A stretch of 64,000 nt of DNA from contig PGYA01000010.1 in NCBI GenBank assembly GCA_002839435.1, positions 54,171 through 118,170 of the forward strand, read 5' to 3'. Of this stretch, positions 26,118 through 34,482 are shown piece by piece (the first letter of the stretch is position 1; the number at the start of each line of letters is the position of its first letter). The translations under genes and the position numbers were made by a program. A model generated the notes under the pieces. The model made no database searches. It worked only from the letters and a program-made list of their open reading frames with translations, and was not told where the DNA came from. This DNA is from Candidatus Riflebacteria bacterium HGW-Riflebacteria-2. Its GTDB lineage: Bacteria; Muiribacteriota; Ozemobacteria; Ozemobacterales; Ozemobacteraceae.

Positions 26118-28397
26118 TCAGCCCTGGGTGGAATTCTCCAGATCGATTACCGGCACTGAGTTTGATGCCGGTGCTGATTCTATAGCCGGCGCCGAATCAG
26201 AAGCCGGAGCGGAGTCTGGAGCAGAATTCGGCAGAGATTCTGTAACTGGCAAAGTCTCGCTTGCCGTGCCCGGAGTATCTGCCTCCTGCTGGGGCTCACT
26301 TTTTTCGATGATGATCCACTGATTGGCAAGTTCGCTCATGGTAAGAATGCATTGGCGATAATTCTGATAGGCGGCATCAGTTGTGAATTCATCAGTGTAT
26401 ATTGTGAAACGGTCGGCGTATATCAGCTTGTTATCGTTCTGGTGAATATTTGAGAAGAAGATCATGTCGGCAGATGTGTGCTGATACTGTCGTTCCCAGT
26501 TTACCCAGTTAAAATTCTCAGGCAGTTCAAACACTATAGTCTGTTGATTTTCTTCGCTGGCCCAATACTGCATGGGAAATGTGCGGCTGGCAAGGCTTGC
26601 CGAGCTGGACTGGTAATTTACCCAGAAGTTGGTAAAGGTCATTATTTTGTCAGAGGCAAGCTGGGCGGCCTCAGGTATTGTGTAATCAAGCGTCATGACT
26701 GCCGGGCCATTGAGATCGTTAAGGTCTGAAAGTCCAAAGCCTGTCAGTAATGCACGTGGGTGTACTCTTTTTACGCGACGTTCTGCGTAAATTCGCTTCT
26801 CTTTTTCCTTTATTGATTTAAGCTCGCGTATTCCTGGTTCATAAGGTCCGCGATAGACAAGCGATTCCTTGACTTCCATTGAACCGTCACTCAGAATTTT
26901 AACGAATACCGAACGGTCAAATCTGTTCCAGTCAAGGGTTTGCCGTGGCATTTCCTCGAAAACAAAATTGTTGTTGCCGCTGTCAAGAAACGCTGCGGTT
27001 GCACCCTGAAACCCGGTTGAATAAGTCGAGAACGGCAGATAGACAGAACCCCCGTCGGTATAAAAGGTTTTGCCGTCAATTATTACTTTTAAAACTGCAA
27101 AGTTAGCCAGACCCAGGTTGGGGTGGTCATTAAGCAGCACGTTTTCACGCCGGGCTGGCGCGAAGCCAGGGTATGATTTGATACCGATTTTTTCGAGCGC
27201 AAAATGTAGCAGAGCTAAATTCGCCTGGGCGTTGCCGTATTTCTTGGTCAGCGTGATATCGGCAGAAACAGGCAGGTGCGATCCCATCTGGGCCGCGCCG
27301 ATGCCGAGATCCCTGATATCCTTGTTGATTGTTTCATATAGTCGTGTGACCTTGGTGTAGTTTCCGGCGACCTCCGCGACCTTAGCTTTGTTGATAAGTT
27401 CCTGCAAAAGTTTCTCGTCTGGTCTGGTTTTCTGGTATTCTTCGCTCAAACGTGAGGCGACAAGGCTCCAGTCATAGGGTTGGTAAATTACGCAGCGCGG
27501 AAAAATACGGCCGGTCGGCAACATGTTCTGCTCGGGAATGAACCCCTTGGGATTGGCATAAATCCATTTCCAGATAGTTTTGCCATTTTCATTCTTTTCG
27601 GTGAATCTTGGTCCGCCCTCGGCTGGCCATTGTTTAAGCACTTTGTTAAGCTTAACTGTTTCAGGAAAAGTCACCGCAATTTCTTCGTGTAGAATTGGTT
27701 CGCGCTCGCCAAATACGTTTTGGATCATATATGGTTTGAGCGGGCCAATGTCTTTGAGCCTTTTGGTATAGGCGTAGTCGACAATGCTGCCGATATCAAC
27801 CTTCTTCATGGCGATTTTCAGGCGTTTGAGCTTGGCATATTCGGGAGTCGAAGAGCGTAAGTTTTCGTCAGAAACTGCATCGTCGGTAATGTGATAAACC
27901 TTGCCGTTTGCTGAATAGGTGTGGGCGTATTCGAGTTCAAGTTCTTCGCGGTCGGTATAATAGTATATGCTCTGGTTGGCTACACCAAGACCAGGCTCCT
28001 TGAGGATCTGTATTATTTCACGAGATTTTATGATTACTTCGTTGTCGTTAAGATATTCGTAATCGTAAAGCCGGTAGAGAGTGACGTAATCAGCTTCGGG
28101 AAACTGTGACGAATCCGGCAGATTGTTGATAATGCCTGCCGCGACCGGGTCGGTAATGCTTGCTACATCATTTATCTCATCACCTTTACGGATTTTTGAA
28201 ATAAGGATATGTGCAATTTCTGAAACGTCGATAGTTCTGCTGGCATTCTGCAGATCTATCAGACTTACCTTGTTGTCTTTTATCGTATCGAGCTTGCCGG
28301 TTACTTCTTCGCCTTCGTTGAGATAGACAACGTCAGCTGACACAATTGAAGTGCAACACAAAAGGAGACACAGGATCAGTCTGTAGATTTTGCTCAT
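26118..28397 (-). CDS. DUF3857/transglutaminase-like protein, catalytic residues lost
   Basis: 759 residues with a signal peptide (LILCLLLCCTSIVSAD). The order is a short N-terminal beta domain (EEVTGKLDTIKDNKVSLI), DUF3857, and a transglutaminase-like core. Aligned by eye with its neighbour, the catalytic Cys segment YGDCTDKGMLL reads YGNAQANLALL and the His segment NHCITEVHLDG reads NFAVLKVIIDG, so Cys and His are replaced by Ala and Phe while the Asp (YTDGG) remains. It is therefore predicted to be inactive as a protease or transglutaminase. The tail is a low-complexity Ser/Ala/Pro repeat (SAPASDSAPAIESAPAS). It overlaps the upstream gene by four bases. Confidence 0.85.
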   Translation of the reverse strand: MSKIYRLILCLLLCCTSIVSADVVYLNEGEEVTGKLDTIKDNKVSLIDLQNASRTIDVSEIAHILISKIRKGDEINDVASITDPVAAGIINNLPDSSQFPEADYVTLYRLYDYEYLNDNEVIIKSREIIQILKEPGLGVANQSIYYYTDREELELEYAHTYSANGKVYHITDDAVSDENLRSSTPEYAKLKRLKIAMKKVDIGSIVDYAYTKRLKDIGPLKPYMIQNVFGEREPILHEEIAVTFPETVKLNKVLKQWPAEGGPRFTEKNENGKTIWKWIYANPKGFIPEQNMLPTGRIFPRCVIYQPYDWSLVASRLSEEYQKTRPDEKLLQELINKAKVAEVAGNYTKVTRLYETINKDIRDLGIGAAQMGSHLPVSADITLTKKYGNAQANLALLHFALEKIGIKSYPGFAPARRENVLLNDHPNLGLANFAVLKVIIDGKTFYTDGGSVYLPFSTYSTGFQGATAAFLDSGNNNFVFEEMPRQTLDWNRFDRSVFVKILSDGSMEVKESLVYRGPYEPGIRELKSIKEKEKRIYAERRVKRVHPRALLTGFGLSDLNDLNGPAVMTLDYTIPEAAQLASDKIMTFTNFWVNYQSSSASLASRTFPMQYWASEENQQTIVFELPENFNWVNWERQYQHTSADMIFFSNIHQNDNKLIYADRFTIYTDEFTTDAAYQNYRQCILTMSELANQWIIIEKSEPQQEADTPGTASETLPVTESLPNSAPDSAPASDSAPAIESAPASNSVPVIDLENSTQG

Positions 28398-30493
28398 GGC
28401 TTAACTCCTTCTGACGCCTTCTCTTCCAGGAAAATCTTTTGTTTCGAGGCATGCGCTATTTTTTCCAGATCCTGTTTGTAAGTCTGATAATCAGCCACAG
28501 GAACAATTCTGCGCGGAAAGGCGAGCTTGCGTTTGATGTTGATGTTGTCGCCCTGCTGATCGTAAATAACTTCGAATTCAACGTAGGGGCTCTGAATACG
28601 TAATGCCGGTGGCAGGTATTTGACGCCAAAATTTGCCGGAATTTTTATCTCTACCTGGTCGGTGCGCAGACGCGATGTATTGTATTCAATGTTATAACGT
28701 CTTTTTTCGAGGCTAACTTCCGGAAAACTCATTTCAAAAAACGGAATGGCAAAAATCATGTAGCGGCCTGACTTGGTGGCAAAGCGGTTCAGAGTGTATA
28801 CAGAGCGGGCTTTGAACTGGATGTTGAAATCGAGTGGGTCAGTGTGAGTGGCCAGTTCAAGCACGTAATCAGCAGTCAGCGCTGAAACCTGAGAGCGAAT
28901 CTGCTTTTCATACTCTTCTGCTTTCAAGTTTCTGGCAGAACTCCTGAAACTGGCTTCTGATGAACCGTTTTGGGTGCTCTCAAAATCGATTCTGGTGGTT
29001 CCGTCGGCGGCCAGGCCAATTTTGCGGGTAATGTGAACGGCATTGTCTTCGGGCGGTGGCAACGGAACCTGTTTGAGGGTGCCGAGCATGGTATTGTCGG
29101 CCACTACATCATGATCGTCTGACCTGAAGTAGGGATACCGGTAATCGGTAGCAGTAGAATCAAGGTAGAAAATACGTCCGTCAAGATGAACTTCGGTAAT
29201 ACAGTGGTTGTCGTCAAAAATTGCAATTTCTCTGACTGACCGTCCGTTATCATTCGTTCGCACTCCAACGGGATAAGCCTCTACGCCGATATGTTTGAGC
29301 ATCGTTGCCAACAGCATGCCCTTGTCGGTGCAGTCGCCATAACGGTTCTTGAGAGTATCTTCGGCGGGATGCCCAACCTGATTGCTTGCCAGATTGCCTT
29401 TTATCGAAATATATCTGATTTCTTTCTGGCAGAACTGATAAAGGCGTGCAATCTTTTCGTGAACGGTATTGGCACCTTCGATAAGTTCGTCAACTTTTTG
29501 CTTGACCGGTTCTGTCAATTGAAAACGTTTCTCGAACATCGGGCGCAGCTTTTCATGAACGTAGGTAAAATCTTTGTGCAGACTGTAATAAACCGCCGGA
29601 ACTATGTCGCGATATGACGGCATGTAAGGCTCAGAAATAATCGGTGGCAGGTCGTAAAACTTCCATGTATAGATGATAGAGTCGACGGCTTCGGCTTTCT
29701 CCGGCTCATAACTGCCAGAAGCTATATTACTTGCGATGTAGTGTAGAGTCTTGTCGCGCGGAACACTCACGCGTAGCACCGACTCTCCGACCGGCTGGCT
29801 TCCCTGAAAGTAGAACCGGCCCTGAAACAGGTTGCGATCAAACGGGTTGAATTCTTCGACTTCATAGCAATAGTCGATAAGCCCGCCAACCTCGGCTTCC
29901 GGAATAGTAAAGCTGATATCCTGGTATTGGTCAAAATAAACGCTGCCGGAAGTGCCTTTCGATACTTTTATCTGATCGGGAGAGAGTGTGTGAACTGTGC
30001 CATCAGGGCTGTAAGAGCGGGCGTGCATAATTCTTATCGTCTCACGGTTCGGGTCAAAACTCAGAGATATCTGCGCTTCCCAGAGTGACTCATCCTGGAC
30101 AAGGTAGGTAACGCAACGATAGCGTGAAAGATTGGTGCCATCCTTGCGTTGCTGGTAATTGCCTTCTTCGGTTACCAGAATTGACTGTGCATCAGGGTAT
30201 TTAGCCAGCATCTCCAGCGCTTTCGGCAGAATCTCGGCGAGATCTGCACTGTCGGTCGCGAACTCATCATTGGCTCTTTTTTGCGCAGTAAAACTTATGT
30301 TTTTAATTCTGCTGCGTTCAATGCGGGTAGTCTCGGAACCGGTGGTAATTGACAAAGTGTTGTCGGCATACTCGATCTGTTCGGCTGAAATGTTGGTATC
30401 ATCAGTTGTCGTGATTATTGCAGCATTTCCATTCAGTGTGACGATCAGAAGTGTGAGGATGCACAATAGGGCAGATCCGGTGTGTTTGTTCAA
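28394..30493 (-). CDS. DUF3857/transglutaminase-like protein, triad intact
   Basis: 699 residues with a signal peptide (ALLCILTLLIVTLNGNAA), an N-terminal beta region, DUF3857 (TYLVQDESLWEAQISLSF, YSPDGTVHTLSPDQI) and a transglutaminase core with Cys in YGDCTDKG, His in DDNHCITEVHLDG and Asp in FYLDSTA. Proteins of this type are exported in many diderms and their substrates are unknown. The start is TTG 30493, six bases after GGAGG. It is the first gene of the pair, with a minus-strand TATAAT upstream, and is translationally coupled (ATGA) to its inactive paralogue. Confidence 0.87.
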   Translation of the reverse strand: MNKHTGSALLCILTLLIVTLNGNAAIITTTDDTNISAEQIEYADNTLSITTGSETTRIERSRIKNISFTAQKRANDEFATDSADLAEILPKALEMLAKYPDAQSILVTEEGNYQQRKDGTNLSRYRCVTYLVQDESLWEAQISLSFDPNRETIRIMHARSYSPDGTVHTLSPDQIKVSKGTSGSVYFDQYQDISFTIPEAEVGGLIDYCYEVEEFNPFDRNLFQGRFYFQGSQPVGESVLRVSVPRDKTLHYIASNIASGSYEPEKAEAVDSIIYTWKFYDLPPIISEPYMPSYRDIVPAVYYSLHKDFTYVHEKLRPMFEKRFQLTEPVKQKVDELIEGANTVHEKIARLYQFCQKEIRYISIKGNLASNQVGHPAEDTLKNRYGDCTDKGMLLATMLKHIGVEAYPVGVRTNDNGRSVREIAIFDDNHCITEVHLDGRIFYLDSTATDYRYPYFRSDDHDVVADNTMLGTLKQVPLPPPEDNAVHITRKIGLAADGTTRIDFESTQNGSSEASFRSSARNLKAEEYEKQIRSQVSALTADYVLELATHTDPLDFNIQFKARSVYTLNRFATKSGRYMIFAIPFFEMSFPEVSLEKRRYNIEYNTSRLRTDQVEIKIPANFGVKYLPPALRIQSPYVEFEVIYDQQGDNINIKRKLAFPRRIVPVADYQTYKQDLEKIAHASKQKIFLEEKASEGVKP

Positions 30494-30532
30494 AGTGTGC
30501 CTCCGACAATGTTTAATGTGTGCAGATTAGCC

Positions 30533-30561
30533 ATTATAGTGTTAAACAGTAAATTTTAAAA
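30533..30561 (-). promoter_or_regulatory. Possible promoter of the DUF3857 gene pair
   Basis: On the minus strand a perfect TATAAT (plus 30533-30538) lies about 40 bases before the TTG start; the -35 position 17 bases away reads TTTTAA, a poor match. Confidence 0.45.
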
Positions 30562-30627
30562 GCAAAATCTACTGCCTTGCGCTATCTGATAAGTCGCGCC
30601 CGATTTTTTCAACGTTTCTGGCAGAAC

Positions 30628-30664
30628 AAAAAAAGCGTGTGGCCATGCAGGCCACACGCTTTTT
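30628..30664 (-). terminator. Bidirectional terminator after the rhodanese gene
   Basis: GCGTGTGGCC (30635-30644) and GGCCACACGC (30650-30659) form a perfect ten-base stem with a five-base loop, flanked by A and T runs on both sides, so it works on both strands. The gene it serves is the minus-strand rhodanese 14 bases away. Confidence 0.93.
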
Positions 30665-30677
30665 GCCGTCTTGTGTT

Positions 30678-31214
30678 TTACTTTGCCTGTTTTACCGGGT
30701 TACCAGCTTCGATCCAGCCCTGAATGCCTTCTGGATATTCAATCAGGTTCGAATAGCCAAGTGACTTGAGGTGCTTGTAAAGAAGGTTGCTGGCAGGGCA
30801 TTTGAGGTTGGCGCAATAAGTTACGACAAGGGCTTCCTTGTTCGGAAGAACTTTGGAAATTTCTTCTGGTTTTGATTCGGAATTGAGTGACAGGGCACCG
30901 GGAATACGCTTGCCATCGTCATATTTTCCTGAGCGGGCGTCGAGAATGATTATGGGCACACCACTATCAATGAGAGTTTTGAGGCCGGCTGTGTTGACAT
31001 GTGCCGGCTCATCGACTGCTTCGACAGCTGTTTTTTGTTCCGCTTTATGCTCGTGACTGGTGTCGGCGCAGGTGTTGTCCGGGCAGGCTTTTTCTGTATA
31101 AGAGTCTGAGCAGGATTCTACGCTTGAACATGTGCTGCAGCCAGTTCCAGCATCGACGTTGCCGGCAAAAAAGCTGAGCGTGAGAATTGACAATATAAGT
31201 ATGAGATGTTTCAT
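30678..31214 (-). CDS. Exported rhodanese-domain protein with Cys-rich N-terminus
   Basis: 178 residues. A signal peptide (LILSILTLSFFAGNVDA) is followed by a short region with seven cysteines between about residues 26 and 49 (GCSTCSSVESC, ACPDNTC) and one rhodanese domain (LIDSGVPIIILDARSG to GWIEAGNP). The active loop is YCANLKCPAS, with the sulfur-carrying Cys and a second Cys six residues on. Single-domain exported rhodaneses handle sulfane sulfur or act in redox/metal stress; the precise substrate cannot be told. AAGGAG lies seven bases before the ATG, and a good promoter overlaps the end of the upstream esterase gene. Confidence 0.85.
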   Translation of the reverse strand: MKHLILILSILTLSFFAGNVDAGTGCSTCSSVESCSDSYTEKACPDNTCADTSHEHKAEQKTAVEAVDEPAHVNTAGLKTLIDSGVPIIILDARSGKYDDGKRIPGALSLNSESKPEEISKVLPNKEALVVTYCANLKCPASNLLYKHLKSLGYSNLIEYPEGIQGWIEAGNPVKQAK

Positions 31215-31252
31215 ATTAGCTCCTTATGGGTTATTTTACCTTCTATAGTCAC

Positions 31253-31280
31253 ATTGTAACTGATACTGTTTTAATGTCAA
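31253..31280 (-). promoter_or_regulatory. Sigma70-type promoter of the rhodanese gene
   Basis: On the minus strand a perfect TTGACA (plus 31275-31280), 16-base spacer, TACAAT (plus 31253-31258). The -35 box overlaps the last bases of the esterase gene. Confidence 0.7.
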
Positions 31281-32392
31281 ATTATTTTTTCGGCAAGTAA
31301 AAATTTTAGTGCCAGTGGCAGTCTGCCGGCCCATCTGGCTTCGCAATGCGTTGCCTGTTCTTCGTAGTAGCCCATGAGATTGTGCCCTTCAATGAAACCG
31401 TTTTCTTTAAGCAGTTTCATCATGTCGAAATAGGCTCTGGCAATAGGTGGTTCGAACTCACCGGCGTCAAGGTAAAGTTTTGCCTCGAGTGGTTTAAAGC
31501 TGTTGCGGGCAAACTGGTTGAAAATCTGGCCATTGGTTTTTTGAAAGGAGGTAGAGAGACAACCTGCGAGAGAAAAGCTTTTGTCATAGGCGTAAAGCAT
31601 CTGGAATGAAATCAGGCCGCCCATCGATGCCCCAATCAGTGCATTGTCAGAGGGTTGCTGAGACGCATTGAAATTTTTTTCGACCCAGGGTTTAACCTCG
31701 TTAACAATGAATTCGGCATAGGCCTTGCCTTCAGGGGTGTAAAGGTTTAGTTCTTTCATTCGTTCGGGTGAGTTTGGTATACCGACCACTATGCATTGTC
31801 TAATTTCACCGTTATTTACAAGTCTGGTGACGGTCTCATCGACTTTCCAGTCAACGCCGGCAAAGGCCTGGGCGGGGTCAAAAAGGTTCTGCCCATCATG
31901 CATGTAGATGACAGCACATGGTTTGCCTGATTCATCATAGCTGTCAGGTAACCAGATCTGAATCGGTCTTTTGTGGGCAAGGCCGTGGCAGGGAAATATC
32001 TCGCTGTCGATGAGTCGGCCAATGACCGGGTCAGAGTCGATATTGCGCTGGTCGAGCCAGTCGATGATGTCAATGTGCGCTTCCTGGTTTTTGCTGGCTT
32101 TTATTACAATATTATCAGGCGGAACGATTTGTGTGTCGTAGATGCCCTGCGTTTTCCAGCTGCCGCGCGTAATTTTATACTCAATTATGCTGCCTTTGCG
32201 CGCTGGCACTTCAAGAGAGCAGGTGCCGTCATTCCTGAGGTCAAGCTTGCGCCCAACCGGGTTCCAGTTGCCAAGCTCAGGCAGGTTGCCGGTGATATAG
32301 ACACTTTCTCCTGCAGGTATATCAGCTTTTATACTGAAATTGAGATTGATTTTGCAGATCAGTTCTGCAGGTGACTGTTGCTGTGTGTTCAT
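31277..32392 (-). CDS. Esterase D-like hydrolase with N-terminal CBM20-like domain
   Basis: 371 residues with no signal peptide. Residues about 10-110 resemble a starch-binding CBM20 domain (ESVYITGNLPELGNWNP, IEYKITRGSW). The rest is an alpha/beta hydrolase of the esterase D/enterochelin-esterase type: PIQIWLPDSYD, YMHDGQNLFD, the nucleophile in GASMGG, and a likely catalytic His in THCEARW. Known relatives hydrolyse esters of sugars or siderophores; here a glycogen- or glucan-related cytoplasmic role is an inference from the binding domain. AGGA lies about eight bases before the ATG. Confidence 0.8.
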   Translation of the reverse strand: MNTQQQSPAELICKINLNFSIKADIPAGESVYITGNLPELGNWNPVGRKLDLRNDGTCSLEVPARKGSIIEYKITRGSWKTQGIYDTQIVPPDNIVIKASKNQEAHIDIIDWLDQRNIDSDPVIGRLIDSEIFPCHGLAHKRPIQIWLPDSYDESGKPCAVIYMHDGQNLFDPAQAFAGVDWKVDETVTRLVNNGEIRQCIVVGIPNSPERMKELNLYTPEGKAYAEFIVNEVKPWVEKNFNASQQPSDNALIGASMGGLISFQMLYAYDKSFSLAGCLSTSFQKTNGQIFNQFARNSFKPLEAKLYLDAGEFEPPIARAYFDMMKLLKENGFIEGHNLMGYYEEQATHCEARWAGRLPLALKFLLAEKII

Positions 32393-32434
32393 GCTGTGAT
32401 TCCTGTTTGGATAAGTATTGAGAGGGGATTAAGC

Positions 32435-32467
32435 AAAAGGCCGGCGCCACCTCAGGTGGGCCGGCCC
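32435..32467 (-). terminator. Terminator after htpG
   Basis: GGCCGGC (32439-32445) pairs with GCCGGCC (32460-32466) and an inner CCACC/GGTGG stem extends it with one bulge; on the minus strand TTTT follows. It lies six bases after the htpG stop. Confidence 0.85.
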
Positions 32468-32473
32468 TGAATT

Positions 32474-34423
32474 TTACAGTGCGTTGGCCATCAGTTCGGC
32501 AACCTTGCGATTAAAACCTGATGGATCTGGCAGCTGGCCACCTTCGGCAAGCAATGCCTGCCCGTAGAGCAGATCTGCGTATTCGGCGATTTTCGGGTTT
32601 TCTTTGTCTTTGACGAAGAGTTCGTGCATCTTGCCGAGCAGATGGTGCCCGGGATTGAGCTCAAGCGTTCTCTTAACCTGCGGAACATCTTTGCCGGATG
32701 CGCGCAGCAGAGTTTCAAGGTGTGGAGTCATCTCGCCTTCTTCACTGACCAGGCATGCGGCCGAAGAACTCATGCGGCCTGACAGCCTGACTGCCTTAAT
32801 ATGCTTTTCGAGCTTGTTCTGAATAAGGTCGAGCAGCGATTTCCATTCCTGTTCCTTGCTTTTGAGGGTTTCTTCTGTCTTCTTGCGTTCTTCTTCGGAA
32901 CCCAGTTCAAGACTGCCGCGGGCAGCCGACTTGATTTTTTTCTCTTTGTATTCAGAGGTGTATTGTACCCACACCTCGTCAACCGGGTCGGTTAAGAGCA
33001 TCACTTCATAGCCTTTGTCTCTGAAGGCTTCGAGATGCGGGCTGTTTTCGATTACTTCACGTGATTCGCCGGTCAGATAGTAGATCTTGTCCTGATCTGG
33101 CTTCATGCGCTCAAGGTATTCGCCAAAAGTGAACCAGTCAGAACTGGAAGCTGTGCTCTGGAAAAGGCAGCAGTCAAAGAGTTTTTCGCTGTTTCCCGGT
33201 TCCTTGAACAGGCCTTCCTTGATAACGGCGCCAAACTGCTGCCAGAAAGCGATATATTTTTCACGGTCTTCGTTGAGCATCTTTTTGAGCGTATCGAGAA
33301 CCTTGCGGGTAATGCTTTTGCGAATTGTCTGAATAAGCCGGTCGTGCTGCAAAATTTCACGCGAGATATTTAGTGAGAGGCTTTCTGAATCGACTACGCC
33401 CTTGACAAAGCGCAGGTAATCTGGAATCAGGTCTTCGCAATCATTCATGATAAAAACGCGTTTGACGTAGAGGTTGATGCCGCGCTTTGAATTGGGCATG
33501 AACAGGTCGAATCCAGGCTTTTCGGGTAGAAACAGCAGTGAAGTGAATTCGTTCGAAGTGCCTTCGGCCTTGAAGTTAATCCACTTCAACGGGGCGTTCC
33601 AGTCGTGGCTGATGTGCTTGTAGAATTCACGGTATTCTTCTTCGCTGACTTCCTTTTCCGGTCGCAACCAGATAGCTTTCATCGAATTGAGAACTTCATC
33701 TTCAACGACGGTTTCTTCCTTGGCGCCCTCTTTGGGCTTGCCGCTCTCGTCACGTTCGATCTGCGTTCGTTCGACCTTCATTCTGATCGGATACCCGACG
33801 AAATCTGAATACTTCTTAACTACCTGGCGTAGAACCCATTCCTGTGCGAAATCCTGAAAATCTTCATCATCGCTTACTTCCGCTTTCAGATGAAGAATTA
33901 CGCAGGTGCCCTGGGTTTCGCGACTGGCTTCCTCGATACTGTAGCTGCCCTCGCCGTTGCTCGACCATTTCCAGGCTATTTCTTCTCCTGCCTTGCGGCT
34001 TATCAGGTCAACCCGGTCAGCGACCATGAAACTCGAATAGAAGCCAACGCCAAACTGACCAATCAGTTCTGGCATGCCTTCTTTTTTTTCGTTGGCCTTT
34101 CTGAGCAGCTCAGAAAATTCACCGGTGCCGGATTTTGCAATCGTGCCGATGTATTCGATAATTTCATCGTGCGTCATGCCGATGCCATTGTCTGAAATGG
34201 TCAGAGTACGGTTTTTGGCATCTGGTGTAAGCCTGATGTGAAGGTCTTCAGTACTTGCGCGCAAACTTTCGTTGGTGAGAGAATTGAACCTCAGCTTGTC
34301 AAGCGCGTCTGATGCGTTCGAAATCAGTTCACGCAGGAAGATTTCCTTGTGAGAGTAAACTGAATGAATCATCAGATCAAGAAGTTGCCGTGCCTCTGTT
34401 TTGAATTCGTAAGTTGTTGCCAT
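32474..34423 (-). CDS. htpG: Chaperone HtpG (Hsp90)
   Basis: The 649-residue ATP-dependent cytoplasmic chaperone has the standard layout: N-terminal GHKL ATPase domain (FLRELISNASDALDKLR, DNGIGMT, GTIAKSGT, GQFGVGFYS), middle domain (LYVKRVFI, GVVDSESLSLNISRE) and C-terminal dimerisation domain. The length is close to the E. coli protein (624). AAGGAG lies about nine bases before the ATG. It is downstream of and co-directional with the DEAD-box helicase, 59 bases apart, so the two may share a stress-related transcript. Confidence 0.97.
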   Translation of the reverse strand: MATTYEFKTEARQLLDLMIHSVYSHKEIFLRELISNASDALDKLRFNSLTNESLRASTEDLHIRLTPDAKNRTLTISDNGIGMTHDEIIEYIGTIAKSGTGEFSELLRKANEKKEGMPELIGQFGVGFYSSFMVADRVDLISRKAGEEIAWKWSSNGEGSYSIEEASRETQGTCVILHLKAEVSDDEDFQDFAQEWVLRQVVKKYSDFVGYPIRMKVERTQIERDESGKPKEGAKEETVVEDEVLNSMKAIWLRPEKEVSEEEYREFYKHISHDWNAPLKWINFKAEGTSNEFTSLLFLPEKPGFDLFMPNSKRGINLYVKRVFIMNDCEDLIPDYLRFVKGVVDSESLSLNISREILQHDRLIQTIRKSITRKVLDTLKKMLNEDREKYIAFWQQFGAVIKEGLFKEPGNSEKLFDCCLFQSTASSSDWFTFGEYLERMKPDQDKIYYLTGESREVIENSPHLEAFRDKGYEVMLLTDPVDEVWVQYTSEYKEKKIKSAARGSLELGSEEERKKTEETLKSKEQEWKSLLDLIQNKLEKHIKAVRLSGRMSSSAACLVSEEGEMTPHLETLLRASGKDVPQVKRTLELNPGHHLLGKMHELFVKDKENPKIAEYADLLYGQALLAEGGQLPDPSGFNRKVAELMANAL

Positions 34424-34482
34424 GTCTAATTAACTCCTTATAACTTGTGATTAACAGTTTTTCAGAACTTTTTGTGCTGTTG

